Positions 42,640 to 55,975 of a DNA stretch of 64,000 nt are shown here, in pieces. This stretch comes from Macrolepiota albuminosa (Eukaryota > Basidiomycota > Agaricomycetes > Agaricales > Agaricaceae). The stretch lies in assembly GCA_027475525.1 (NCBI GenBank), contig JAMWFC010000044.1, positions 621,340 through 685,339 of the forward strand, given 5' to 3'. Position 1 is the stretch's first letter. The number at the start of each line of letters is the position of its first letter. Under the pieces are notes generated by a model. The model was not told where the DNA came from. It saw only the letters and a program-made list of their open reading frames with translations, and made no database searches. A program made the position numbers and the translations under genes.

Positions 42640-43692
42640 TTGATTCTTTCACTGCTTCTGGGATACAAATACTGAGTGGAAAACCCTCAACAATGCAGAG
42701 GAAGCAAGGAGTGGAGGAGTATATGCCAGGAAGAAGGCCAATGCACCAGGGGTGGATATGATCAGGTGAGCCATCAGCATTGCATAGGCTTTTTTCAAGA
42801 TGCCAGATACCAGAAAGTGGTAGGGGAGTTTATGTTTCTTGTTCCTCCTTTTCAGCATGATATCCTTCTAAGATTGCAAGATAGAGAGCTTTGGGCTTTC
42901 TTTCATAATTTTCTGGATTAATTCTTTCAATTTGTTGCAGGTTGACATAAGGTCTCCATCCTTGCTAGCTTGCCAGTCCTGGACCCACAGTTTCAGTTCT
43001 GGGTATGTGTCAAAGTGTTCACATTGTTTAGAAAGTAGGTTATATCAAGGTGGTGTTGAGAAGTAGATCACTGGAAACAGTATGGGGGTATAGATGAGGC
43101 TTCCCAGAAGTCAGGGTGAAAGGGCAGTAATTGTGTCTTGCTGGTCTATAATCCATGGCTAGGCTGAGGAGGGGGTGGACAGGATTTCTTTTGTGCACTC
43201 AATGATCCAGGATGGATCCACTTCACCTGTCGATGTTGGTGACAAGGGGGTCATCAGATTAACCACTGTCATGTTTTTATTGAGTTCCATATCCTGAGTA
43301 TTGTTGCCTAAAGCAGTCATCTGTAAGAGTTTTAGTGAGGCAGGGATATTCAGGGAGGATGGGCTATACAGTTCTCCTTTGAAGTCCTCCATGCTAGAGT
43401 CAAGGTGCAAGATTTCTATGTGTCACCTTTTTTTGTCATGTCACCTTACTCCTCTTTGTTTCACTGGCCTCATGGACTGGGCTCACTCTCTCTGTTCCTC
43501 TTTCAGGATCATGAGCAGGTATGGCAGGTGCAATGGATGCCTTATTAGATACACATCCCATTTAAACCATCTTCCAGTGGTAGTAGTTGAGTTACCAGAC
43601 ATTGGCCCTGTGCCACATGTACATACCATTGATGAGCTCCTATTATGGCTGGCCACAAATAGCACCAATACCCACACCTCATATTAGCCTAC
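42640..43692 (-). pseudogene. Possible LINE ORF1 remnants, badly decayed
   Basis: Short minus-strand reading frames, including LWVQDWQASKDGDLMSTC (about 43010-42920) and a polar stretch at 43410-43159. The helical, Lys/Glu-rich character would suit a LINE ORF1, but there is no diagnostic motif. CpG-poor. Confidence 0.3.
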
Positions 43693-44656
43693 TGGTACCA
43701 CTAGAAGTGGCATGCTCTAGCACTTCCAGCACTAATTTTTTTATATTTTTATACTAATAACTCACAGCTGTAGCATCCAATTACTCCAGGACCACTTTCT
43801 ATGAGCACTACTTATTTTTAGCCTCACTGTTGACACCTTGCCACATCTTGCCACTTGCACTCCAAGGCTATATATTTATATGGACACTTGGCATCAGTCA
43901 ATCCAGAATAATGCTCTTAGCCAGTGGCAGTGCTTACAGGCTAGAATAATGAAGTATTTTCATAACAGATACCTGATAGCATCATTATGGACCTTTTTAC
44001 TATACAATTCAATTCATGGCATTTACTTACATTCTTATCAGTTCACCACCCTCTAGTGATGCTTAGCCTCTTAGCATTGGCTAACTTTCTTACTATAAAT
44101 ACTTACTTTTTGTTAGTAGCACATTGTGAATCAATTTGGCAGTAGAGATTGTATCTCAATATTTTGGTCACCATATGCAACAGACTACCTTTTGTTAACC
44201 ATGTCAGCAAGAGGACTCTGCTTTAGTTTTTTTTTTCTCTCTCTCTAGCACCTTGCAACTATGGCTTGGCATTTGTGCTTAGATCTGCTAAGCAATCTTG
44301 TCTTTTTATTATCCCATTTTAGGTGCTAACACTTAGCACCTCTTAGCAACCCTCTCCCACACCTCTTAGCATCTTTTCTTAGTGACTCTCTCCCACACCT
44401 CTTAGTGCCTTCCTTAGCAACTCTCCTGCACCTCTAAGTGCTTTTTTTAGCAACTCTTAGCACTCTCATACCACATTTTGGAGCTTTACACAAGTGCCTC
44501 CAATCACCCACTTTCCTTGCCACCAACCTCTTGCCTACCATCTGTTCTCTAGGACCTGTCCAGGACTCTTTCACACACTTAGCATGCCCAAAGCTATATT
44601 GACTAGATAGCTGTACTTGTGATAGTGCACCCTCCAGCTCAATTTGGGTGTCATCA
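43693..44656 (+). repeat. Ancient solo LTR of the Gyp-A/Gyp-B family
   Basis: The right end (GTTCTCTAGGACCTGTCCAG, CACACACTTAGC, GGGTGTCATCA) aligns with the Gyp-B LTR end, with C-to-T type changes. The length from TGGTACC at 43693 is 964 bp against 953. A TATAAATACTTAC at about 44094 matches the Gyp-B TATA region. Left boundary uncertain and no clear duplication. Confidence 0.6.
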
Positions 44657-45835
44657 CTGTGGATGCCCATATGTTTCATGTACCCAAGTCATGGGCTGTA
44701 TCCTAGTTAGGTCATATACATGAAAGTTTGTCTGTCCAGATTTGGGTTCTGAGAGGAGGTGCTGCTTGCAGCACTCTGTTTCAACCAGAGGTCATTCTCT
44801 TAGTGGTTGGGCACTATTGAGGAATAATCAAGGAGGGGGGCACCATCCGTGTACTGGGCAGCTTCTCTGTTAGGAGGAAGAGTTTGGGAGTGCAGACTGA
44901 CATGTTAGGCTCAGACATGGCATCCAGGTTTACTGGTGCACATGGCAATTCAGGATCAAGGTGGCCCTGTGCCTGTGTCTTTTTATTGGTTAGTCTCATA
45001 GTCTCCAGCATTGCCTGAAATGCACATTGATTTCAATAATCTTGATGTCTTTGTTTTTCATCTATGAACATTTGTTTTGCAAGGATATCTATTGCATAAG
45101 CACATTGGTTAGTTTTTTTCCAGATGCTGCTCAGAGATCTTCCTTGAAGAGGAGGACCTTTGACAGGAAGTCAGATATCTCTGTTGAATGAGGTGATAGA
45201 GATATTGAGGACAACTCAGGCAGGAGTTGCATGTGTCAAAAATAAGAAAAGTGTCCTCAAGCAATTTCTCTGCAATTTCCCAGTTTTCTATAACAACACA
45301 GTATATGGTATTGTTCAACTCTACTCTTTGTTGACATAACACATGTCCATGTTTTGCAAGACAATATATGTGCTCAATAAATCTACCACTGAAAAATTCA
45401 GGATTATCAAAGATGTCAATGCCTTCTATCACAATCTCCAGCATATAATGAACTTGAGACCCCATGGCTCACTCCTTCCTATTCAATACCAGTAGACAAT
45501 TCTTCAGTGTTTTACATCTCTCTTCTGAATGGGGTAAAACCAAACTATCTTTCTCATCAAAGTGCAGCCCTGATACTCCACATAATTTTCCTTGAGATAC
45601 TTCTTTAACCCGTCCTTTAGATTTGCTATGCCCATCTTTGTTTGTCTCATCTTGGAACCAAACAATTCTTGCTTTATCGTGCCCTGGAGCAATATTCCAC
45701 TCAACATCCAGCTTTCCCTCCAACACTTGGATACGCCTGGCCCACACATTGTCCATTAGTTCTGGTCAGGACTTCCTCTTTAGCTCTGCCCTAAATCCAA
45801 TTATAGCATAATCAAGTGGTCTTGTTGAGGCTGAT
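44657..45835 (-). other. Uncharacterised minus-strand reading frames in decayed DNA
   Basis: Two adjacent frames, 45756-45469 (IQVLEGKLDVEWNIAPG) and 45465-45109 (HYMLEIVIEGIDIFDN), separated by a stop. CpG-poor like the TE block. They may be the N-terminal part of the LINE ORF1 or an unrelated gene relic. I recognise no domain. Confidence 0.3.
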
Positions 45836-46427
45836 GCCACGCTATCCCGGATAGGGGGAAAATCTGGAGGTCTACAGGGTCCGTTTCGCAAGACTTCTTC
45901 GAGCTGTCTGGTAGATGAATTCGGCGCACTCCTATTCAACCCTCTTACTATGAGTTCGACTCCTACAGATAGCTGTGATTGAGCGTAAAGAGAATCTCGA
46001 TGGACTGCATCTTCAGGTACCAGGCCTATAGTGGGGGGTGGCGAGAACGAGGACTCGGTGGTGGGTCCATGTCTCAGATTTTCGGCTTCCTATTTCCCTT
46101 CCTAATGTATTCCCGTAGTCCCAGTCAAGACGTAATTTATTGAAGACAAGGATTTAGAAACTTTTATGTTCAGTAAGTAGGTTGAAGCAACAAACAGACT
46201 AGACCGGGGATGGTGATGGTGGATGGTGATGGTGATGGAATGACATCAAGCCCCATTGATGACTAAGCAACATGCGGCGCTCAACCCACAAAACCACCCT
46301 CTAGTCAAGCTCTCCAACTTGCTCAGTCGTGTTGCAGCAAGATTTTTGAATCACCTAAGCCGTCCTAATCTTTACGTTTGAACTAGCTTGAATCTATTGG
46401 GATTTTGGGCAAGGTGTAGAGTCTGAC
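45836..46427. other. Boundary of TE block and upstream region of ATG11
   Basis: CpG content jumps at about 45836. A GGTGAT microsatellite lies at about 46206-46243. No supported gene; the ATG11 promoter must be here. Confidence 0.4.
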
Positions 46428-49400
46428 ATGGTGCAAATATGTCGAGCAGAGGACGGACACGTTTTTCAGGCGAGTATCAAGTACTGTCACGCACTGACGA
46501 ATATGCTCAACAATATCAGGTAAATGTTACTTTGCGTGATATCGAACGGTAAATCCTTCGTTTGTTAACTCGAGACTATCTCGGCGCTCAAGAACAACTA
46601 GAACGGGTAGCCTTGAGTTGTTTCTACAACATGAGACTGGGATTGGAAAGGATGCAATTTTATCTTATCTGTCAGATGGACGACGTTTAACTAGTAACAA
46701 CCTGCGCGAAATTGCTAGCGTGCAAGAACAAGTACGAAATTCCCTTTATTCAGTTCGTCGCAAGCGCGATTGACAACTCGTTCAATTCAGACAATATTTG
46801 TCTTTAATAAAAATTACCTTGATTATGATCTCGAAGACGTATTGCAGGACCTTCGTGTAGAAGGGCAGTTGCAACCATTAGTAGAAGGTATCCTTAGTTG
46901 ATGGTTTGTGCTGCATGCCCTTCTGACGATATAGCAGATGATGTCGGGGCCACACCACCAATACGACCATCCCAGCTCGCTGCATCCTACCTTCGAGCGG
47001 CTCAAATTCACCATGATCACATCAATGACGTCGTCCTATCGTTGCACTACCAGCACGAAGCTATCCGAATAGCATCGTCTACTCTTGATCATAACGTCTT
47101 TGCCATCGTTGACACATTTGAGGGTGTATCTGCTGGATCTAGACGAGAGCTGGACAAACAGGCAACGCTGCTTGCTGGGGTCGCGCTTGATCTCGACCTC
47201 ATAAGCCGTGTTCGTATCCACAGTGATTTCCTTTCCCCCACCGTTCGTAGAGCAATTGAGACTGGAGAGAAGTCGCGTACTCTTGGTGATTACGTCTCAA
47301 ATGTCAAAATGAAGCAAGTTGCGGATACTTGTGCTCGTACACATGGTCGGTTAAGACAGTCTTTAGGAGGATACCTACTGAAAATTCGAGCAGAAGAGCT
47401 TCAGTCGAAGTTTCATCAGGCAGAAGCAGCCATACGAAATTTAACGGAAGGAACGAATGATGTTCGATCAGCAGTGACAACTAACAAGTGAGTAATCTAG
47501 TCGTGTCTTTGGTTATTCTCCGATTTATGCATCTTAAGACTCGTCAATGACGCAGAAGTTTGCCTTCGACGGTCACGAGAACATCTTGACGCGATCGCCA
47601 ATTGTGTTTCAATGTTAGATGGTGTGTGTTTGCATTGCGACTCTTATTCTTTCTTCTTGATCCCAGATTAGGGCCGGTCACTGATCCAGACAGATTTCTT
47701 CATGGTAAATACATTAAACTACTTTTGTCTCGTGCCTGACTGCGTTATTATGCTCCAGATCTTCGTCACTATGATTCAGCCCATCGAGAAGAAGTACAGT
47801 TCATTGCAGACACCAAGGTACCCGTCTTTCCTCCAGCAATATCAGGACCTCTTTAATTCACCCCTTGTCAAGAACGCTTTCACTCGTCATTGCATCTTGG
47901 TTCTACGACAAGTCAGCGTGCTCAATAATAACATGGTACAGATTCCTTCGACACTAGTAGCCCTGCAGACCAATTTCAAGGGCAAGAACAGTTTTTCTCA
48001 TATTCAACGGCTGCACAACATGTTATATGCGTATGGCGCCACGGTGATTGAAATTGTGCGGAGAAAGGAATTTTGTGAGTCTGACGAGTGGGGATGACTG
48101 CGATGTGTGACAAATGACCCTTTTTGACAGCTCAGTTCTTCTACCAACGAGCCCAAAGCATCCTCGAAGTCATGGCAAAACTTTCGTATGTACCTTTTTC
48201 ATGCGCAGTTTCCGAGGTTATTATAAAGACTATACAGTGCTTCTGAACGAAAACGACGTCAGATTTACCGAGGGGAACTTCATGGACAGTTGCCTTTTGA
48301 GACACGTGGTATGGATGACCCTGTTCCCACGATTGATTTCTCCCCGTCCGGAAATCTAGAGTCCTCCTATTCTCTATGCCGAGAAGACGTCAATGGTAAC
48401 GAGAACAGTGTTTTCGTGATATTGTTGACTGGAGGACACTACAGGTCTTCTCCGAGTCTTTGATGACCTCAACCAGTACGCTCAAACGAGCAACGATGCT
48501 GCCGCAATCAGAACTGTACAAGAATGTCGCGCCGCACTGGACAAGCTTGTTGTCAAGATGGATGGTCTGGAGGCAGGGTTTGACCGTATTGCCGAGCGTT
48601 CATGTAGGTCTAAATCTGAAATTGTCCAGCCTGCTTCGCTAAGCAAACGACTAATTAATTCAGTGCTTTCCGCTTCCAGAATATTAGTTTCTCGACGTCG
48701 GTGTGAGTTACGACATCATTATCACCCGGTTTTTTTTTTTGATTGGTTCTCCAGCTATGGAAGCAGATCAACAAGCCTATCAGGATATAGTTGACCAGCT
48801 CCAAGCTGCTCAGAATCTTAATGTAAATCGAGAAGCAGAGTTTCAGGAGGAACGTAGAGCGCTACAATACGACATCCAGAGGTTGAAAGTTCAACTTAAA
48901 GAGGCTACATTGGCATCTTCGGCTGAACAGGAGCGTTCGGATCGTCTCGAACGCGAACTCCACCAGATAAAAGCCCAATTGGAGGCTGAGATCACTTCTC
49001 GGCGGATCGTTGAGCAGCGTAACACAGAATTGCAGATTGAAGCTGAAAAGTTACATACAGAGCTGGCGCAGGCTTTGTCAGATGCGACTGATCAATCACG
49101 CGTTGCCGAGAGCTTGCGCCAAGAACTGGCTCAGGTGCATGCTGATTTCGAGGATGTCAAGGCGCTCGAGGCTCGGAATGCGGAGAAAGTCGATAATCTG
49201 CTTCAGGAACAGGCTGGTAGTCTGCAGAAACTTGAAGACGCTCGTTCTCGTGGAGAGGACCTGGAAGCACAGATTCAGTCGCTTCGCGCAGAGAGTGAAG
49301 AGGTTCATATCGCTCTCAAAGACTCTCAAGAGGAAAAGGAACGTCTCCTTCGCGCGCAAGCGTCTGAACACGAACGTATCATGCGTGATCATCTTGCCGA

Positions 49401-51275
49401 AGCCGATGGGGACCGCGCCGTTCTGGAGCGGCAGTTTTTCGAATTGAAAGCCGTCCAAGAGCACACTGATAGTCAACTGAAGGATCTTCGTGCAGATTTG
49501 GAAATCGCAAATTCCGATGCCGTTGGTCTTCGAGAAGAGCTTCAACGTGTTGAGCATGAACTTCGAGAAGCTCGTCACGTTGAGCGGCTTTTACGGGACG
49601 ACCTTAAAGCTGGGCGAGCTTCTCAGTCTGACTTCGAACAGCATCTGGAAGAAGATAATCGATTGATCGCACAAATTTTGGACGTCGCGATCAGCTTCCG
49701 AAACTCACACGTCAAAGCCTTACACTCCGCACAACTCATGGTTACTCATCCATCGACTTCGAAGCAATCGGCGAACCTTGCCGATTCCATGTTCTCCAAT
49801 GGCATGCGTCATAGCATCATTGGACAACCTGATGAGCCTTCTCCCATCGATCCTTCTGACCCTGCATCAGCACTCGAGTTACTACGGGCATTTGACCATG
49901 ACCATTTTCTGGAAGCCATCGCGAAAACTGGCTCAACCATCCGCAAATGGCAGAAACAGTGCAAAGAATACAGAGAACGGGCAAAGGGCAAGATCTCTTT
50001 TCGAAACTTCGCCAAAGGTGACTTGGCTCTCTTCCTGCCAACACGAAACTCAATATCCAAACCCTGGGCAGCATTCAATGGTGTGTGTGTGCTTTTCGTA
50101 GTTAATATCCGAAGTATATCCAAATACTTCAAACAGTGTCCTTCCCACATTACTTCCTGCAGGCAACCGGACATCTGGCTGAACAACTAAAGACTCGAGA
50201 GTGGATTGTCGCAAGAATAACATTGATAACAGAGCGTGTCGTGGACCCTCAGGTTGGTTGACATTGTAAACCTATCCGACTTCAAACCTCACTTTATCTT
50301 TCAAAGTACCCAAGCAGTAACCCATATGGGTTGGGTGAAGGTGTCAAGTATTACATGCTCGAAGTTGAAGATTGGACTCAACCCAGCCACAACAAAAAAC
50401 GAATATCTCGAAAAGTATTAAGTGACAACGAATCGAAGGATGATCCTGTCTCGAGTAGCCCCCCGGCGCTTCCTCCCGGTCCGCCGGAGACTGAGGTCGA
50501 AGAATCATTCCTGGTGACGCACCCTCCTAATTCGGCACTTTTCCCGATCAGAACTCGGGCCAGTTCCTCGCCAACGGCACGACCTTCCTCCTTATCTCGA
50601 CTTCTTGCGCAAGCGGCGCCAGAAAGCCAATTGGAGCCTGTGCCACAATGTCCGGGAAGAACACCATCTCCACCGCCGCCGGATCCTTCACCAACGCAGC
50701 AGGGAGGGTCATTTCCCCAACACTTTCCCACCGCCCCATCTCCGCTGCGGCCCGGCTCCCGAGCGTCTCGTTTGTCTACAACGTCGAAATTCTCAAGCCG
50801 TTTGCCTACGTTAGGAAATGTCGGTGCGTCATCCTTGTCGAAGGCAGCCCCTACAACAGCATTATCTGAACAACCTGTACTGTCATCTTCTCCTACGACC
50901 GGCTCACTTGACGGAAATCCTTTTGGTCTTGCGGCCACGCCGTCTCCCGAAAGCTCAATATCCGAGGGTATGTCAAACGCTCTTCTTCACAACAGACGAA
51001 GGACAATGTCGCATCATATTTCCAAAGCATCAACCCACGCTGCCGCCAGTTCCGGTTCTATTGGTTCTATTGCTCAGAATGGTGTCAGGCAAACACCACG
51101 AACGTCTTTGACCGCAACCAATACGTTGGCAAACTTAGCCAGCAGCTTGGGTGTCACGTTCAGGAGAAAGAAGGCTGAGAACGAGGATGAAACTGAACGT
51201 GTTCCGCCCGCAGGTGAATATCGTGCTATCCACTCTGCTGCCGAAGCCTCTGCGAGTGCGTCATTTTCAAAGTGA
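46428..51275 (+). CDS. ATG11: ATG11-type autophagy scaffold protein
   Basis: A multi-exon host gene, estimated at about 1350 aa. First exons: 46428-46469 (MVQICRAEDGHVFQ), 46520-46548, 46593-46731, 46791-46887 and 46935-47487. Intron 1 has GC-AG borders (GCGAGT...TCAG). The N-terminus GSLELFLQHETGIGKDAILS and FNKNYLDYDLEDVLQDLR is typical of fungal Atg11. A helical ATG17-like region follows (RPSQLAASYLRAAQIHHDHI). A large exon (about 48756-50082) is a long coiled coil. The conserved C-terminal domain follows (KISFRNFAKGDLALFLPTRN, FPHYFL), then NPYGLGEGVKYYMLEVEDW and a Ser/Pro-rich disordered tail. Atg11 links cargo receptors to the Atg1 kinase in selective autophagy at the phagophore assembly site. 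The reading frame seems intact. It starts about 600 bases from TE DNA. Confidence 0.9.
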
Positions 51276-52474
51276 TGAAATTTCGCTAGAGGATAGTAGT
51301 CATTCTCATCGTCCCGCATTCTATATACCTAGTTTTGCTGCATATATCACCACTGTTGTAATGCAACTTTGTAAGTTACTTGAAACCATAGTATATATAT
51401 AACGTTAACAGCCTTCGCAAGTGATGATCAAAGCTCACGATTGATTCTGGCATCAAAATGATCGCTTCAACTTTTCCCCACAAGAAATTTCTTTGCAAAA
51501 AAGAAAATTTCAAACAGGAAAATTCCCTGTATCCATAACGTGAACGCTTTAACATTCCGCCATTCTATGCCATCTTCTTTCCTCGGACCAGTTCCATTTC
51601 GCCCGACCCGGACAGACCCTACCATTCAAGGGGCCCCCACATTGAAGTGTCTCCACCGGAGCTTCATTGCCAAGACTTCGCTCAGGTACAATTGGTGACG
51701 GAATCAATCTGCGTTTGATCTGAACTTTGATGTGCACATGTCTGTACATAGGAGTAATTTACCTAGACTTCAATACCTATCTATATATCGAACTTGTATA
51801 TCAAGCATGTTTTACTAGTTCTTCTGGGTGCTGGTTGTGCAAGAGCTTACTTTGTGTGCAAATCCATTATATCACTGATGCGCCTGTGGTCTTGCATTAT
51901 TAGTTTTGATGAATCCCAAAACAGAGCGGAGATCTGGCTGGATATGATAATATAGCCAGAGCGTGGAGAAACTTCGGAGAGCGCACGTGGTGCAATTTCG
52001 GTAAGGGTGATGCAGAGTCAGGTTTTCCTTCTTGTTTGACCCAAAGGGACCTGCAGGGCGGCTCAAGCGATGGTAACCGTTCCGAGACGGTTCCTTGTTA
52101 CCCTCATAAGATGTGGAGAAATCTCGTCGAAATGTGACAGACAAGAATATTCATAGGGCGAGATTGTGCACACTTCAGCCTGGATGAAGTGAAAGATTAT
52201 TTCAACGATCCTTCAAAGACATTTGAACCACATCTACTAATGTATATAATTACGTAACCCTTGAAACTCGAACCAGCTCGAACCACACCTAAAAATTGTA
52301 CTTGATCCGTCAGTCACGAACTTCTGATCGGCGTACCTCTGGAGAAATGCGCTAAACCGGTTAACTGAATATATGGTGGCAAACCTTACCCCACATCCTA
52401 TAAAATCCCTCGGCTCTCCTGGACCATGCTTCTCACCGTTTTCTCTCATCTCAATTTAGTGTTCGCTTTCAACG
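51276..52474. other. Intergenic region between ATG11 and the sugar transporter
   Basis: No gene supported. TATAAAA at 52399-52405 lies 70 bases before the transporter ATG and is its likely promoter element. Confidence 0.6.
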
Positions 52475-54456
52475 ATGGGAGGAGGTGCCGCTGTCGTCAC
52501 TGCTGCTACTACGCCCTACAGTCACCTTCTTGACCCCAAAAGGAAATGGTACAACAATAGGCGGTGCGTTTCTTCTGCTTTGCAGTCCTCGATTGCTCAC
52601 TAATCTTATGTTGCATTCATCAGACTCATTGCCCTCAACGCATGGATTGTCTTGCTGTATGTTCTCCGTTTTTAGTTTCAACTGCGACTTTCAACGCACT
52701 CGTCACTCCCAGCCTTATCACCTCGTCGACGAACGGTTATGACGGTAGTATGATGAACGGTCTCCAGAGTTTGGATCAGTGGGAGGATTACTTTCATAGG
52801 CCCACTGGTGGAAGGCTCGGTCTCCTTAACGCCATTCAAGTACGTGTCCGTTTTAGTCCTAATGCGTTCAACTTCTAAGGTATGTCAGAACATCGGTTCC
52901 CTCGCTGCTTACCCCTTCGCCCCTTACTTGTCCGACGGTATTGGACGTCGCCCTACAATTTTCTTGGGTGCAGCCATCATGTGTATCGCCACAGTTGTCC
53001 AAACTGCTTCGCAATCCGTAGGAATGTTCATTGGTGCTCGTTTCTTGATCGGCTTCGGTCTCACCTTCGCTGGTTCGTTTCGTGTGCATCTGATAATTTC
53101 TTGGTCGTTGCTAATTTTCGTGGCTACACAGCTAACGCGGCGCCCATGTTGGTCACTGAGCTTTCATACCCTTCTTACCGTGCCCCTCTTACCTCCACAT
53201 ACAATTCTCTTTGGTATTCCGGTGCCATCATGTAAGTTGTTTATAGTTTCTGTTGCCACAATGTTCATCTATCTCTCCAGTGCTGCTTGGACTACTTACG
53301 GCACTTTCAAGATTCACAGCACCTGGGCGTGGCGTGTTCCTTCCGCCCTCCAGGGTCTTCCTTCTGTCATTCAGATCTTTTTGATCTGGTTCTGCCCTGA
53401 GTCTCCTCGTTGGTTGGTCTCCAAGGGAAAGGATGCCCAGGCTCTGAAGACCTTAGCCTACTACCATGCTGATGGCAACGAGTAAGGGTTCTCTTTCAGT
53501 CATGCTTATTATCAAAGGTTAACGATTTGGGCGTTTCTAGGGAAGACCCTCTTGTTCGTTATGAGTACGATGAGATCAAGGCTGCCCTTGATTTTGATCG
53601 TACTGTCGTTGCCAACGTGGGCTGGAAGTCTCTTGTATCAAGTCCTGGTAATCGTAAGCGTATGAGGATCATTCTTGCCCTTGCTTTCTTCTCCCAGTGG
53701 TCCGGCAACGGTCTGGTTTCCTACTACCTTAACAGGGTGTTTGATGGTATCGGTATTACCGATGCCACCATTCAGCTCCTCATAAATGGTATCCTTCAAA
53801 TTTGGAATTTGGGATGGGCATTGTTTGCTTCCTTCATGGTCGACAGGATCGGTCGTCGTGCTCTCTTCTTGAGTTCAGGCATTGGCATGACGATCTTTTT
53901 CACCCTGCAAACTGCTCTGGCTGGTCACTTCCAGAACAGTGGTAATCCTGCATCCGCACATGGTGTCATTGCGTTCATCTTCCTTTTCTATGCCGCTTAT
54001 GAGTGAGTTTTCCGACTTAGTGTATGCTTTTTGTCATCTCATTGCCCTTCTAGTCTTGCCTTTACTCCTCTTATCGTGTCCTACACCCTGGAAATTCTTC
54101 CGTTCCACTTACGCGCCAAGGGCTTCAATGTCTTTAACTTTGCCATCTCGTTGTCGCTGATCTTCAATCAGTATGTTAACCCCATCGCCCTTGATTCCAT
54201 TAAGTGGAAGTATTATGTCGTGTATTGCTGCTGGCTCGTCGTCGAGACAATTTTCCTCTACTTCTGTAAGTTGAACTGGTTTCTTATTTTCAGCCTACCT
54301 TAATCTCATGTTATGTCAGTCGTTCTCGAGACCAAGAATCGCACTCTCGAGGAAACAGCTGTTCTATTCGACGGTGACGAGGCAGTCGAAACCATTGCCG
54401 GACAGCGTGCAAACGACGAGAAAGGTTCTATCAACGAACATTCCGTTGAGAAATAA
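52475..54456 (+). CDS. MFS sugar transporter (hexose/lactose permease type)
   Basis: Nine exons: 52475-52563, 52624-52656, 52713-52839, 52880-53072, 53132-53231, 53281-53481, 53541-54002, 54054-54265 and 54320-54456. Together they make 518 codons including the stop, the usual size. Family signatures: NGYDGSMMNGLQSLDQW after TM1, DGIGRRPTIFLG (loop 2-3 motif), PESPRWLVSKGKDAQAL mid-protein, DRIGRRALF (second-half repeat), VLETKNRTLEE at the C-terminus. Twelve membrane helices are expected in the plasma membrane, moving a sugar with protons. Substrate cannot be read from sequence. Intact, on the same strand as ATG11. Confidence 0.93.
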
Positions 54457-55975
54457 AGCGATCCATCTGTTCAGCCCCATGACACTTTTACTTTTACTTT
54501 TTTACTAGGATATTCTTGCATATCAGCACAACAAATGATTGCTGTTCCATGGAGCTATTACTTACTAGCTTAATATCCTTCAGATATACGTTGGAGGAAT
54601 TTTTTCTGATCACGTCGATACCATACGATTTCATGCCTCAATGATTTGTCTACGCACTTTGTATTTTTAGGAAATTCCATATCATTTACCTTTCATTGAA
54701 GTGTGCTGCACCTACATAAATTGAGGACATACACACACGATCACCGGCGTACGATTCCATGACGTGGTGTGCTACACACAAGCGGGCCGGTTAAGGTCCG
54801 GATGACAGGCGTCCTTCGCTTGCTACCTCGGGTGCTTTCCGCGGACAACAACGTTTGAATACCTTTTTGTACGACTGCATTGTTATCAATCTCGGCACCT
54901 CACGGAGCTATAGTCATCAAAAGTTTCGAAGTACACATGTCACTTTATGTGCATATCAACTCTAAAAAAAAATCCTGTCTTTGAACCATGCGTTCCAAGG
55001 GTAGCAAAGCAGAGTGTGGATATGATGATTTGCGTATGAAGTGGTGATGATGGTTTGTTTCTGTTTTACCGCCAACAAGCTTGGACTATGGGATCACAGT
55101 TTATGTAATGGAATAGGAAGTTGTTTGATGTGAATTCTTTTGGGATAAGTCTATTATGCTATTAGCGTGGACGTAATTCAATCAGACCTAGGATATGGAC
55201 GTGAAACGTTTAAAAATGGCTTGGGCTTCAAGCTCGAGGGCTCAGTTAAGACGGCTAGATAATGAAATTTGGGGATCACAAGGGATGAAGAAGCACAAAA
55301 GCCCCCGACATATCAGATCATGAGTTGTACGTGCGCATGGTGATAACCAGGCGTGGGCCAAGGCTGATTAGTTGAATTAACCATTGGTGCTCGAAGGAGA
55401 TACAAATATAGTTATCTAAGATCATGGTCTAGACGACACGGTTCAGTGTAGGAATGATTCGTTCGCTCGGTTGACTGAACATTGGCTGTGGGGGTGCAAG
55501 ACCTATATATATGACCATGTATAGAAAACTACTCCGTTAGTTTCAGCTTTCCCGCGGTCAATCACAAGCTTGTTGGCCAAGAAATGGACGGGTGTGGTCT
55601 TTGGGTCACGCACCCGAAAATTTTCGGCAGCCACAAACTTTATTGTGCGCTCCCCCGCTGCCCTTACGTCAGGCATTGTCAAATTTTAGTCATTAATCCC
55701 CATTGTGTAGTAGTTTCCCTGCCAAGCACCTGTCCATTGGCTGTCCAACTCTGAGATTTTTCCTGATCTCTATGGGGAAGCATAGGTTTACTAGAGAAGT
55801 TCCAATGCATGACACAGAAGACCTGAAGCACTAGGGAACTGCATAACACCCCCCGATCATATGGAACCAAGGTTGGGAAAAGAGGAAAGTAGCACAAGAT
55901 TATTGCAAGACTCCTTTTCATTTATTGTTGTCTATTTACAAGCACTACAAAGAGGATAGTAATAGAAAGATTGCA
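54457..55975. other. Intergenic region with no supported gene
   Basis: 1.5 kb of normal host-like composition. Short reading frames exist, but none has introns or motifs to support a gene. Confidence 0.5.

Noticed and set aside
52657..52675. A 19-base micro-intron in the sugar transporter
   Set aside because: A 56-base intron (52657-52712) gives the expected family sequence VLLLITSSTNGYDG, so the micro-intron is unnecessary.
55679..55921. Small minus-strand frame with a hydrophobic start
   Set aside because: No introns, motifs or conservation can be seen. It is too short to call.
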